29,695 bases of DNA from NCBI GenBank assembly GCA_900542625.1, contig UQOH01000018.1, positions 1 through 29,695 of the forward strand. The letters are read 5' to 3'. Numbering within the stretch: the stretch's first letter is position 1; each line of letters begins with the position of its first letter. The translations under genes were made by a program, and so were the position numbers. The stretch comes from an uncultured Fusobacterium sp. Its GTDB lineage: Bacteria; Fusobacteriota; Fusobacteriia; Fusobacteriales; Fusobacteriaceae. Below the pieces are notes generated by a model. It saw nothing but the letters and a program-made list of their open reading frames with translations, was not told the DNA's origin and made no database searches. Of the stretch, positions 1-7,915 are shown piece by piece.

Positions 1-222
1 GAAAGTGTTCTTCCATTGAGATCCATTGTCTGCACAATAATGATTGTATCTTTTCCAGCTGCTGTAACATGCAGATGGATCGCACTTCCCATCATCTCGG
101 CTACATCAATCTTACCGGTAACTGCCTGTGCTCCAGGCTCTGACAGTGAAATGTGCTCCGGACGAATACCAAGTGTAACCTTCTGCGATTTTACACCTTT
201 TGCTGCCAGATTTTTCTCTTTT
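1..222 (-). other. Foreign TOBE-domain segment of an MsmK/UgpC-type ABC ATPase joined in frame to rep
   Basis: On the minus strand this stretch reads VTLGIRPEHISLSEPG, then VTGKIDVAEMMGSAIHLHV, which is the C-terminal TOBE/OB domain of sugar ABC-transporter ATPases (MsmK/UgpC/MalK group); GIRPEH is the family hallmark. By hand count 1-180 is about 46% G+C, against about 34% for 301-480. It uses CGT, CCG, CGG and CTG codons that are rare in the rest of the window. No Walker motifs are present, so the ATPase itself is absent. The boundary is gradual within about 200-235. The style resembles clostridial (Lachnospiraceae-like) DNA, which is an impression and not a search result. Confidence 0.75.
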
Positions 223-1538
223 TCTGCCAGCATAAACTCTTCTGCCCAGCCTTTTTCAAGAGTCTTTATAAAATAACTTCTAATACTTGTTATTTTTTTA
301 CTGCTTATATACTTGGCAGCATACTTGGCATTTTCAAATCCATATTGCCTTATAGCATCTTTAATAGCTCCGGGCATTGTTTTAAGTTCTTTTGCTCTTG
401 GAGGAAGTTCATTAAAGATTGCATCAATTTTTTCCTGTGTAGGAGTTACATTTTCTCTTTCTTTTTGAACCTCTATTAACTCTTCTGCACTTCTTGGAAC
501 AACAGCACCATCTTCTCCCTTATCTGTATATGTTATTACAAGGTTATCAAAATGGTTTTTATCTTCAAAAAAGAAATTTTGTTTTAAAGTATTATGTTTT
601 TCTTCAAAGAAAAATTCTATCTCTGTCTGAACAAGTTTTCCCTGTTTTATAACTTTAAAATCAGTTATTAAATCCATATCTTTTAACTGCTTACAGCTTT
701 TTTCCAAAGATTTCAGACTTCTTCCCAAAGATTTTGTATCATCACTTAAAGGAATTTTCTTTATAAGACTTAGAGCTAAAACCCTTAAATTAAGTTCGTT
801 GAATCTCAATTTATTAATAAGCATATAAAGAGCCCTTGTTATAGGACTGTCCATATTTAATAAAAGCTGGGAATCATAAACAAGATATCCTTTTCTTATG
901 ATATTATCATAAAAATAATTTGAGATTGATATTTTTATAACTTCTTTTGTTCTTTTATCCTGAAAATATTCCATTTCATCTTTTTCTGCCTGATTAAGAG
1001 TTATTATTCTTATATTCATTATGTTAGTATTAATTTTGTCATCTATAATCCCTTTCATTTTATTAGAATAAAGGGAGTTTTTAAAAGTGTAGCTGGTCTG
1101 TGAAAGCCTTTGAAGAGCCAGAGTTATTTTTTTATAGAAACTTTTATATGAAGTCTGAGAAATTCCCATATTATATAAAATTTCTGAAGGTCTTGTGTAA
1201 AATTCATTATTATATTTTTTATCTCTCATTATTTTAAGAATAGCAATAAAAACCCTCTCTTCAAATTCTCCCGGAATAAAATCTCCTGAAGTAGGGTTTA
1301 CTTGTATATATGCTTCTTTATCTCTATTAAAAAAATATCTTATAATCTGATTTTTCTTTCTTCTCGGGTTTTTTGTAAATAAAGGATATTCAATAACGTT
1401 TATATCTATTCTGACTAAGCTTTTTTGCTGTTCATCTTCTATTTCTGCAACATCAAGGAACTTTTCTACGATTTCACTTGGACCTGTATCTATTACTTCG
1501 TTTTTAGGAACATCAAAAACTTCATATTTTTTGTTCAT
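1..1538 (-). CDS. RepA-type plasmid replication initiator, 3' end fused to foreign DNA and cut by window edge
   Basis: Reads without a stop from ATG at 1538 to the window edge (about 512 codons). GGAGGG lies a few bases upstream of the ATG. Residues ~45-90 carry the pattern of the replication initiator protein A family: a basic stretch after NVIEYPLF, then a beta-type segment (IQVNPTSGDFIPGEFE) and a helix (ERVFIAILKIM). The middle looks like the winged-helix arrangement of iteron-binding initiators. Such proteins bind origin repeats and open the duplex for plasmid replication. The Rep-like part ends near residue 435-445. From there the frame continues into a TOBE-domain sequence with different codon use (see the 1-222 entry), so the natural C-terminus is not seen. 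The gene diverges from the helicase gene at 2113, and the space between holds an inverted repeat and iteron-like repeats. Family assignment comes from sequence pattern only. Confidence 0.72.
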   Translation of the reverse strand, partial: MNKKYEVFDVPKNEVIDTGPSEIVEKFLDVAEIEDEQQKSLVRIDINVIEYPLFTKNPRRKKNQIIRYFFNRDKEAYIQVNPTSGDFIPGEFEERVFIAILKIMRDKKYNNEFYTRPSEILYNMGISQTSYKSFYKKITLALQRLSQTSYTFKNSLYSNKMKGIIDDKINTNIMNIRIITLNQAEKDEMEYFQDKRTKEVIKISISNYFYDNIIRKGYLVYDSQLLLNMDSPITRALYMLINKLRFNELNLRVLALSLIKKIPLSDDTKSLGRSLKSLEKSCKQLKDMDLITDFKVIKQGKLVQTEIEFFFEEKHNTLKQNFFFEDKNHFDNLVITYTDKGEDGAVVPRSAEELIEVQKERENVTPTQEKIDAIFNELPPRAKELKTMPGAIKDAIRQYGFENAKYAAKYISSKKITSIRSYFIKTLEKGWAEEFMLAEKEKNLAAKGVKSQKVTLGIRPEHISLSEPGAQAVTGKIDVAEMMGSAIHLHVTAAGKDTIIIVQTMDLNGRTL

Positions 1539-1562
1539 TTTTCCCTCCGAAAAATTCTCATA

Positions 1563-1619
1563 TTTCTTGTATAAAATGTTGTATTTACAAAGAAAATATA
1601 TAACATTTTATACAAGAAA
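1563..1619. promoter_or_regulatory. Perfect 18-bp inverted repeat upstream of rep (probable Rep operator)
   Basis: Left arm 1563-1580 (TTTCTTGTATAAAATGTT) and right arm 1602-1619 are exact reverse complements, separated by 21 bases. The repeat lies 25 bases before the rep start codon. Each arm contains TTGTATA, the same core found in the iteron-like repeats at 1906-2011. In iteron plasmids, an inverted repeat of half-iterons over the rep promoter is where initiator dimers repress their own gene. That role is inferred here. Confidence 0.6.
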
Positions 1620-1905
1620 CATGCTTATTTTATTAATATGATTTTATCTTATTCTTACAAAAAATACAAGAGATATTCTTTTAAATTTACTTTTAGAGAA
1701 AATAATGTTAAAATTGACTATGAATTTTTGTTTTTAATATTTTTATAAAAAAAACGACAATAAACTATAAATTTCTTAGTTAGTATGTTATATTATTTGT
1801 TTAAAATTGTTTTATATTGTTAGGGGAAAAATTTTTTATAAAAATCTTATTTTAATACAAGTAAATAAAATGTTTTATAAAAAATATTTTAAAAATAAAA
1901 ATACT

Positions 1906-2011
1906 CATTAACATTGTATATACATTATCATTAATATTGTATTTGTATCAGCATATGTATTGTATATTTTTCTGATTAATATAGTACTTTAATTCGTATA
2001 TGTTTTGTATA
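1906..2011 (+). repeat. Five iteron-like direct repeats, 22-23 bp period
   Basis: Units start at 1906, 1929, 1952, 1974 and 1997 with steps of 23, 23, 22 and 23 bases. The 15-base cores are CATTAACATTGTATA, CATTAATATTGTATT, CATATGTATTGTATA, GATTAATATAGTACT and TATATGTTTTGTATA, giving a consensus near CATTAATATTGTATA. A weak sixth unit may begin at 2021. The spacing of about two helical turns puts every unit on one DNA face, as in iteron origins. Base composition alone gives many TTGTATA-like words here; it is the even spacing that supports the call. Confidence 0.6.
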
Positions 2012-2112
2012 AAAAAGCAGCATTAGTGTGGAGTAAAAGAATACAAGAGTTATGAGGAAAATTTTAAAAAATATACAATAGTAATGAGAATAAAGTAGAA
2101 AAAGAGGTAAGG

Positions 2113-5100
2113 ATGAAATTTTTAATTAGAGATAATTTCTTTAAATCAATTCCAAAAGAAAAAATGGATATGGTTGTAAAGAACTTAAAATATTTTTATA
2201 GTGAGATAGAAAAAAATTCTAAAAATTTAAGAGATATTCCCAAAGGATTCTGGATAAAAAAGCTTATGGGAGTAGAGAATAGATTTGAATTTAGAGTAAA
2301 TAACGGAGACAGAATATTTTTCTCTTTAACAAAAAGAGGAGAAGAGGAAGAAACAATCACATTTATATTGTATTCTTCCCACGATCATGGAGTTAAAAAT
2401 ACAAAAAGAGCAGAAATACAGTTTGTAAAAGATTTTGAGATAATAAAAGATAACTTTGAACCTTCTAAAATAGAAGAGCTGGATAAAAATATTTTTATAA
2501 ACTACAATAATGTTATAACTTATGAAGTTAGAAACGATAGTTTTTTTATAAATAATAAAAACAACAGATATTTTTACTATTATCTTAATGATGAGCAGTA
2601 TAAAACAATAGTTTCCCCTGCTCCGCTTTTTATTATAGGAAGTGCAGGAAGCGGAAAGAGTACGATTACTCTCAGAAAGATTTTAAATATAGAAGAGCAT
2701 AATTATCTTTATGAATTTGAGAAGATAGGATATTTTACAGGAAATACTTATCTTAAAGATAATCTTGAAGAGCAGTATAATTTTTTCAGAGATAAAAAAT
2801 ATAAACAGGCAGCACAGTTTTATACTTTAAAAGAGTTTTACAGAAAAGAACTTGGAGCAGATACAAGAAAAATTATAAATTATAGAAAATTTCTGGATTT
2901 TTTAAATTATTCTTTCCCAAACAGGAAAAAACTTCAGATAGAAGACTTAAATATATATTTTGAAATTTTGGGAATTATAAAAGGACTTATGGTAAAAGAG
3001 GGAGCAGACAACTGGGAAAGAGATATTACAGTGCCGCTGATTTCTTTAGAAGAGTATCAAAATTTAAGCAAAAAATACAGTGTTCTTAAAAAAGAACAGA
3101 AAAATGAGATATACAGAATAGCTCTTAAATATGAAGAATGGAAAAATGAAAGCGGACTTTATGATATTAACGATCTTGCAAGAAAAGCAGCAGGAAATAC
3201 AGAAAAGTTTGATTTTATTTTAGTTGATGAAGTTCAGGATTTAACAGAGGTAGAAATATATTTTCTGTTTACTTTGTGTGAAGAACCACAGAATATTTTG
3301 TTTGCCGGAGATATTCATCAGATGGTAAACTTCAATTCATTTAGCTTTGACAGGCTGAAAAATTTATATTACAAAAATAATATAAAATATTCAATGTCCA
3401 CTCTTGTAAAAAATTACAGAAGTTCTAAAGATATTGTAAAGCTTGCAAATTATTTAACTGATTTAAGAAAAAAATATATTGGAAATCTGGGAATGGACGA
3501 TTATAAAGAGGGAGCAATTCTCGATGAGGGAAGTGTTGTTCTTTCTCATATAGATTATTCATATATTGAAAAGTTCCAAAAAGATGTTAATGCAGCAATA
3601 ATAGTATCTGATGATGATGAAAGAAAAACTTTCTCAGAACTTTCAGGGATAAAGCATAGAATTTTTACTGTTGAAGAGATTAAAGGATTGGAATACAGAG
3701 ATGTTATTTGCTATAATTTGATTTCCAAAAATTTATGGGCATGGAAAAAGATTTTGTCAGGAAATGTGAAACAAGATCAGAGATACAGAAAATATTTTAA
3801 TCTTTTTTATGTTGGAATAACAAGAGCAAGAAAAAATCTGATTATTATGGAAGATAATTTAGAGAAAAATGAGCTTTTAGAAAAAATTAAAAAGTTTATA
3901 AATGTTGAAGAGAAAGAGGTAAAAAAAGAAGAGATAGTGCAGAACAGCAGTTTTTCCAGCAAAGAGGACTGGATGCAGGAAGGAATAAAATTATATAAAC
4001 TTGAAAAATATGATGAAGCTCAATATGCCTTTGAACAGGCAGAATATCCTTCATGGATTGCAGAAAAAGAGGCAGAGATAGATATAGAAAATGGAGATTA
4101 TAAAACTGCTCTTGAAAAAATAGAAAATACAGGGTTTAAAAAGCCAAAAGTGTATTTTTATAAACTTATAATTGATAATCTTTTTGAAAAAGAGAATTAC
4201 ATAAAGTCTTTAAAATATCTTGAGAGGTTTGATATTTCATATAAATATTTTGAAATAAAAAAGAAAATATCTCAGAAAATTGCAGGAAATGAATATAGCG
4301 TAAAAGAAATAAACAAACTTATTCCATACCTTATAAACAAAAAGGAGAACATTCTTCTTGGAGACGCGTATTTCTTTATAAAAAATTATGATTTAGCTTT
4401 AAAAATTTACAGAAAAACAGCTAATGTAGAGGGAATGAAAAAAACAAGAAGAGAGATTTGGACAAATGAGTTTAGAAATGTTCCTGAAAGAGATGAACTG
4501 ATAAACGGACTTGAAGAGATAATAGGGAAAAAAGATGTAAATACAACAGCGAAAAACGGAGAGACTCCTATTTTTAGAGCTATGAAAGAACTTAATTCCA
4601 TAGATGCAGTAAGAATGCTTATGAAAATAGGAGCAAATATCAATGAGAAGATGAAATATAACGGGACACAGCTTAGCTATCTTCATATGGCAGTAGCTAT
4701 AAAAAGAGAAGATAAAAAATGGATAGACTTCTTTCTTGACCAAGGAATAGACATTAATATAGAAACCAACAATAAAGAAACCCCTGTTTTTCTTTTGGGG
4801 CTTGCACCAAAGTGGGATATGATAGATTATATGATAGAAAAAGGAGCAGACATAAGCCGTCCAAATAAATATTCAGAAACTCTTGTATTTCATCATGCAA
4901 GAAACTTAAATGTAAAGGCTTTTAAATTTTTCATGGAAAGAACCAAGAAAGAGCACTTTGAGGACAGAAATAATGACGCCAGAACAATAATAGAAATGCT
5001 GAATGAAATGGAAAAAGCATACGAAAGCTTTCCAACAAAAGTAAGAAAGATAGTTCTTATGAAAAAAATATATAACAGGATTGTTAAAAAAGAACAAAAA

Positions 5101-5118
5101 AAGAACGATGTGGTATAA
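2113..5118 (+). CDS. RelE-like / superfamily 1 helicase / TPR / ankyrin fusion protein
   Basis: A 1001-residue multidomain protein. Residues 1-100 resemble a RelE/ParE toxin fold: a helical start, GFWIKKLMG, then FRVNNGDRIFF and a final strand. Residues ~155-580 are a UvrD/PcrA-like helicase with every motif in place: Q-motif LNDEQY (158-163), Walker A GSAGSGKST (176-184), Walker B VDEVQD (371-376), AGDIHQ (398-403), NYRSS (434-438), VEEIKGLEY (520-528) and YVGITRARK (566-574). The usual 1B/2B insertions are short. Residues ~618-775 form TPR-like helix pairs. Residues ~805-945 are about four ankyrin repeats (NGETPIFRA, IGANIN, QGIDIN, KGADIS). Translocation on single-stranded DNA with ATP hydrolysis is expected; TPR and ankyrin parts suggest partner binding. 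AGAGGTAAGG precedes the ATG. Position beside a plasmid-type rep suggests an accessory or defence role (inference). Confidence 0.8.
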   Translation: MKFLIRDNFFKSIPKEKMDMVVKNLKYFYSEIEKNSKNLRDIPKGFWIKKLMGVENRFEFRVNNGDRIFFSLTKRGEEEETITFILYSSHDHGVKNTKRAEIQFVKDFEIIKDNFEPSKIEELDKNIFINYNNVITYEVRNDSFFINNKNNRYFYYYLNDEQYKTIVSPAPLFIIGSAGSGKSTITLRKILNIEEHNYLYEFEKIGYFTGNTYLKDNLEEQYNFFRDKKYKQAAQFYTLKEFYRKELGADTRKIINYRKFLDFLNYSFPNRKKLQIEDLNIYFEILGIIKGLMVKEGADNWERDITVPLISLEEYQNLSKKYSVLKKEQKNEIYRIALKYEEWKNESGLYDINDLARKAAGNTEKFDFILVDEVQDLTEVEIYFLFTLCEEPQNILFAGDIHQMVNFNSFSFDRLKNLYYKNNIKYSMSTLVKNYRSSKDIVKLANYLTDLRKKYIGNLGMDDYKEGAILDEGSVVLSHIDYSYIEKFQKDVNAAIIVSDDDERKTFSELSGIKHRIFTVEEIKGLEYRDVICYNLISKNLWAWKKILSGNVKQDQRYRKYFNLFYVGITRARKNLIIMEDNLEKNELLEKIKKFINVEEKEVKKEEIVQNSSFSSKEDWMQEGIKLYKLEKYDEAQYAFEQAEYPSWIAEKEAEIDIENGDYKTALEKIENTGFKKPKVYFYKLIIDNLFEKENYIKSLKYLERFDISYKYFEIKKKISQKIAGNEYSVKEINKLIPYLINKKENILLGDAYFFIKNYDLALKIYRKTANVEGMKKTRREIWTNEFRNVPERDELINGLEEIIGKKDVNTTAKNGETPIFRAMKELNSIDAVRMLMKIGANINEKMKYNGTQLSYLHMAVAIKREDKKWIDFFLDQGIDINIETNNKETPVFLLGLAPKWDMIDYMIEKGADISRPNKYSETLVFHHARNLNVKAFKFFMERTKKEHFEDRNNDARTIIEMLNEMEKAYESFPTKVRKIVLMKKIYNRIVKKEQKKNDVV

Positions 5119-5229
5119 AAATAAAACAATAATTTTTAAAACTCCTATTGATTTTTTTTAAAAAAAAGAGTATCATTATTTAAGTGGATTTTAACAAAAT
5201 ATTTTAAAATTTTTTAGGAGGTATTTATT

Positions 5230-6390
5230 ATGGCAAAAGTTAAAGATTCCCTAATACTTAAATTGTTATTAGGAGTAGTTGCCGGGCTGGTAATTGGTTT
5301 ATACTGCAATGAAACAATAATCGGTCTTGTTAATACTGTTAAGTTTATACTTGGTCAAGTTATATTCTTTACAGTACCATTAATTATTTTAGGATTTATT
5401 GCACCAGCAATAACTCAAATGAAATCTAACGCAAGTAAAATGCTTGCAGTTATGATTGGATTGGCATATACATCGTCTGTGGGGGCAGCATTTATGTCAA
5501 TGGCGGCTGGTTATACATTAATTCCTATGTTTAATATTGATGCTAACGTAGAAGGACTTAAACAAATTCCTGAACTTGTATTCAAAGTGGAAATTCCACC
5601 TACAATGTCAGTTATGTCTGCTCTTGTTTTAGCAATATTCATAGGTCTTGCAGTTGTTTGGACTGGTTCTAAACATTTTGAAGATTTATTATCTGAATTT
5701 GGAAATATAATGCTTGCAATAGTTAACAGAGTTATAATTCCTATATTACCATTCTTCATAGCTTCAACATTTGCTACACTTGCTTATGAAGGTGGAATTA
5801 CAAAACAATTCCCTGTATTCTTAAAAGTTATCGTAGTTGTTTTAATAGGACACTACATCTGGCTAGCAGTTCTTTATACAATCGGTGGAATTGTTAATAA
5901 ATGTAACCCAATGGACGTTTTAAAATACTATGGTCCTGCTTACTTAACAGCAGTAGGAACAATGTCATCAGCAGCTACACTTCCAATAGCTCTTGCTTGT
6001 GCAAGAAAATCTCCAGTTCTTGATGAAGATGTAACAAACTTTGGAGTTCCATTAGGAGCAACAGTTCACTTATGTGGATCAGTTCTTACAGAAGTATTCT
6101 TCGTTATGACTGTTTCTAAAATTTTATACGGTGATCTTCCTGCAGTAGGAACAATGGTATTATTCATTATCTTACTTGGAGTATTTGCTGTTGGAGCACC
6201 AGGAGTTCCAGGAGGAACAGTAATGGCATCACTTGGAATTATCATATCTGTATTAGGATTTGATGACAGCGGAGTTGCTTTAATGCTTACAATATTCGCT
6301 CTTCAAGACAGTTTCGGTACTGCATGTAACGTAGTTGGAGACGGAGCTTTAACAATGATGTTAAACGGAATCTTCAAAAAATCTAAATAG
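5230..6390 (+). CDS. Dicarboxylate/amino acid:cation symporter (DAACS/SDF family)
   Basis: A 386-residue inner-membrane protein with about eight membrane spans and the two re-entrant hairpins of the GltPh/GltP family. The serine-rich hairpin is SSAATLP (246-252), the span-7 motif is PLGATVHLCGS (274-284), the second hairpin is GVPGGT (325-330), and span 8 reads DSFGTACNVVGD (360-371). Family members use sodium or protons to import acidic or neutral amino acids or dicarboxylates. The span-8 arginine that holds the side-chain carboxylate in GltPh is glycine here (G363), and the NMDGT motif is HLCGS, so a non-acidic substrate and altered ion sites are likely. TTAGGAGG precedes the ATG. It is monocistronic; the downstream palindrome at 6409-6573 separates it from the convergent ugd gene. 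Confidence 0.85.
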   Translation: MAKVKDSLILKLLLGVVAGLVIGLYCNETIIGLVNTVKFILGQVIFFTVPLIILGFIAPAITQMKSNASKMLAVMIGLAYTSSVGAAFMSMAAGYTLIPMFNIDANVEGLKQIPELVFKVEIPPTMSVMSALVLAIFIGLAVVWTGSKHFEDLLSEFGNIMLAIVNRVIIPILPFFIASTFATLAYEGGITKQFPVFLKVIVVVLIGHYIWLAVLYTIGGIVNKCNPMDVLKYYGPAYLTAVGTMSSAATLPIALACARKSPVLDEDVTNFGVPLGATVHLCGSVLTEVFFVMTVSKILYGDLPAVGTMVLFIILLGVFAVGAPGVPGGTVMASLGIIISVLGFDDSGVALMLTIFALQDSFGTACNVVGDGALTMMLNGIFKKSK

Positions 6391-6408
6391 TTAAAAAGAC
6401 TTATATTT

Positions 6409-6573
6409 AAATCTGAGAAAAAATTCTCTCTGAAAAAATATTAGCTATTTATATTGTTCATTCATCTAAAAACGATAAACTCGGCTTACAGCCTCAAACA
6501 TATCGTTTTTTACGATGAACTCACTGCATAAATTACGCAGATATTTTTAATCTCGAGATTTTTTCTCAGATTT
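6409..6573. repeat. Intergenic palindromic repeat, copy A
   Basis: It lies between the convergent symporter and ugd genes. Outer arms AAATCTGAGAAAAAAT (6409-6424) and its exact complement (6558-6573) enclose conserved blocks: ATATTAGCTATTTATATTG on the left and GCATAAATTACGCAG then ATATTTTTAATCTCG on the right. In the middle AAAAACGATA (6468-6477) pairs with TATCGTTTTT (6501-6510). The core is nearly identical to the reverse complement of copy B (16481-16628) and shares the flanking blocks with copy C (22847-23003). A T-run after the right arm may let it act as a terminator for the symporter gene. Confidence 0.8.
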
Positions 6574-6581
6574 TTTTTATT

Positions 6582-7904
6582 CTAATTCTGTCCGATAGGG
6601 AAATATTTAAAAATATCTCTTACGTTTTTATCTTTAGCGTATATATTTCTTAAATCAAAATAGAAATTATCTTTCATTCTGTCTTTTACTTTATCAAGAT
6701 TCATTCCTCTGAACTGGTTCCATTCTGTAATAAGAACTATTCCGTCAGCATCATTTGCAACTGAATATTCATCAGCACAATATATTATATTTTTTTCAAT
6801 ATCAGCAAGACGCCATCTGGCTTCTTTAATTCCTTCAGGGCAGTAAGCATGAAGTTTTGCTCCTGCATCTACAAGCCCTCTCACAATATCAATGCTTGGA
6901 GCATCTCTCATATCATCAGTATCAGGTTTAAAAGAAAGCCCTAAAATACCGATAACTTTTCCTTTTACTCCTCCCATTTTAGTAATAATCTTTTCTACCA
7001 TTTTTCTTTTTTGTTTTTCATTTGCCTTTATAGCAGCCTGTATCACATACATATCCTCACCATGTTTTTTTCCAATATCTACAATAGCTTTTGTATCTTT
7101 TGGAAAACATGATCCTCCATATCCCGGTCCGCAGTGTAAAAATTTTGGAGAGATTCTTCCGTCCATTCCCATTGCTCTTGCTATCTCTTGAGCGTTAGAA
7201 CCTACTTTTTCTGACAGAAGAGCAATTTCATTGATAAATGATATCTTAACAGCAAGAAATGCATTAGAAGCATATTTAATCATCTCTGCTGTTTCAATGT
7301 TTGTGAAAAGAAATGGAGTTTCATTGATAAAAAGCACATCATAAACTTTTTTCATAATCTCTTTTGCTTTTTCAGATTCATAACCGATAACTATTCTGTC
7401 AGGTCTCTGACAGTCTCCTACAGCTTTTCCCTCCCTTAAAAATTCGGGATTTGATACAATGTCAAATTCAAAATTAACTTTTCTTTCATCAAGCTCTTTT
7501 TGAATAGTTTCTTTTACAAGCTGCCCTGTACCAACAGGAACAGTAGATTTATCAACAATTACCTTATATCCGTTAAGGTGCTGTCCGATAGATTTTGCCA
7601 CATCTAAAACATAGTGAAGATCAGCAGAACCGTCAAGAGCAGGAGGAGTTCCCACAGCAATAAAAATTACTTCTGAATTTTCAACAGCAGATTTCATATC
7701 TGATGTAAATTTTATTCTTTTTTCTTTTATATTTTTATTTAAAAGCTCCTGAAGTCCGGGTTCAAAAATTGGGATTATACCTTTTTTTAAATTTTCTATT
7801 TTATTTTCATCAATATCCATGCAGATTACATTGGCACCAAAATCTGCCATAATAATTCCCTGCACAAGTCCTACATATCCAGTTCCGATTACAGTTATTT
7901 TCAT
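6582..7904 (-). CDS. ugd: UDP-glucose 6-dehydrogenase
   Basis: Oxidises UDP-glucose to UDP-glucuronate with two NAD+ in the cytoplasm. The 440 residues match the usual family length. The N-terminal Rossmann motif is GTGYVG (7-12), followed by the acidic residue in CMDID (28-32). The GTPP segment is at 85-88, and the central helix KYASNAFLAVKISF (210-223) is typical. The catalytic cysteine is C266 in GYGGSCFPKD (261-270), and the C-terminal UDP-binding half begins near 310 (GLSFKPDTDDMRD). It is the last gene of the minus-strand operon starting at 11552, with an 11-base gap from the epimerase gene. Its neighbour uses its product, so the pair should supply UDP-galacturonate. GDP-mannose dehydrogenase is the main alternative and is less likely in this setting. 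Confidence 0.92.
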   Translation of the reverse strand: MKITVIGTGYVGLVQGIIMADFGANVICMDIDENKIENLKKGIIPIFEPGLQELLNKNIKEKRIKFTSDMKSAVENSEVIFIAVGTPPALDGSADLHYVLDVAKSIGQHLNGYKVIVDKSTVPVGTGQLVKETIQKELDERKVNFEFDIVSNPEFLREGKAVGDCQRPDRIVIGYESEKAKEIMKKVYDVLFINETPFLFTNIETAEMIKYASNAFLAVKISFINEIALLSEKVGSNAQEIARAMGMDGRISPKFLHCGPGYGGSCFPKDTKAIVDIGKKHGEDMYVIQAAIKANEKQKRKMVEKIITKMGGVKGKVIGILGLSFKPDTDDMRDAPSIDIVRGLVDAGAKLHAYCPEGIKEARWRLADIEKNIIYCADEYSVANDADGIVLITEWNQFRGMNLDKVKDRMKDNFYFDLRNIYAKDKNVRDIFKYFPIGQN

Positions 7905-7915
7905 AGTGTCTCTCC

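Larger units (their letters stand above)
1539..2112. other. A+T-rich intergenic region, probable iteron replication origin
   Basis: This 574-base stretch between divergent rep and helicase genes has no plausible gene. It holds the inverted repeat at 1563-1619, long A/T runs from 1640 to 1905 suited to strand opening, and five iteron-like repeats at 1906-2011. ATACAAGAG also recurs near 1666 and 2041. The helicase ribosome site (AGAGGTAAGG) ends just before 2113. No clear sigma-70 promoter could be assigned for either gene. Confidence 0.5.

Noticed and set aside
16..479. Open frames on the plus strand at 16-276 and 153-479
   Set aside because: They are shadows of the minus-strand rep/TOBE frame, which runs unbroken from 1538 to the edge and has recognisable domains.
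1906..2011. CRISPR array
   Set aside because: The repeats are degenerate, only about 15 bases, with 7-8 base spacers and no cas genes; iterons fit better.
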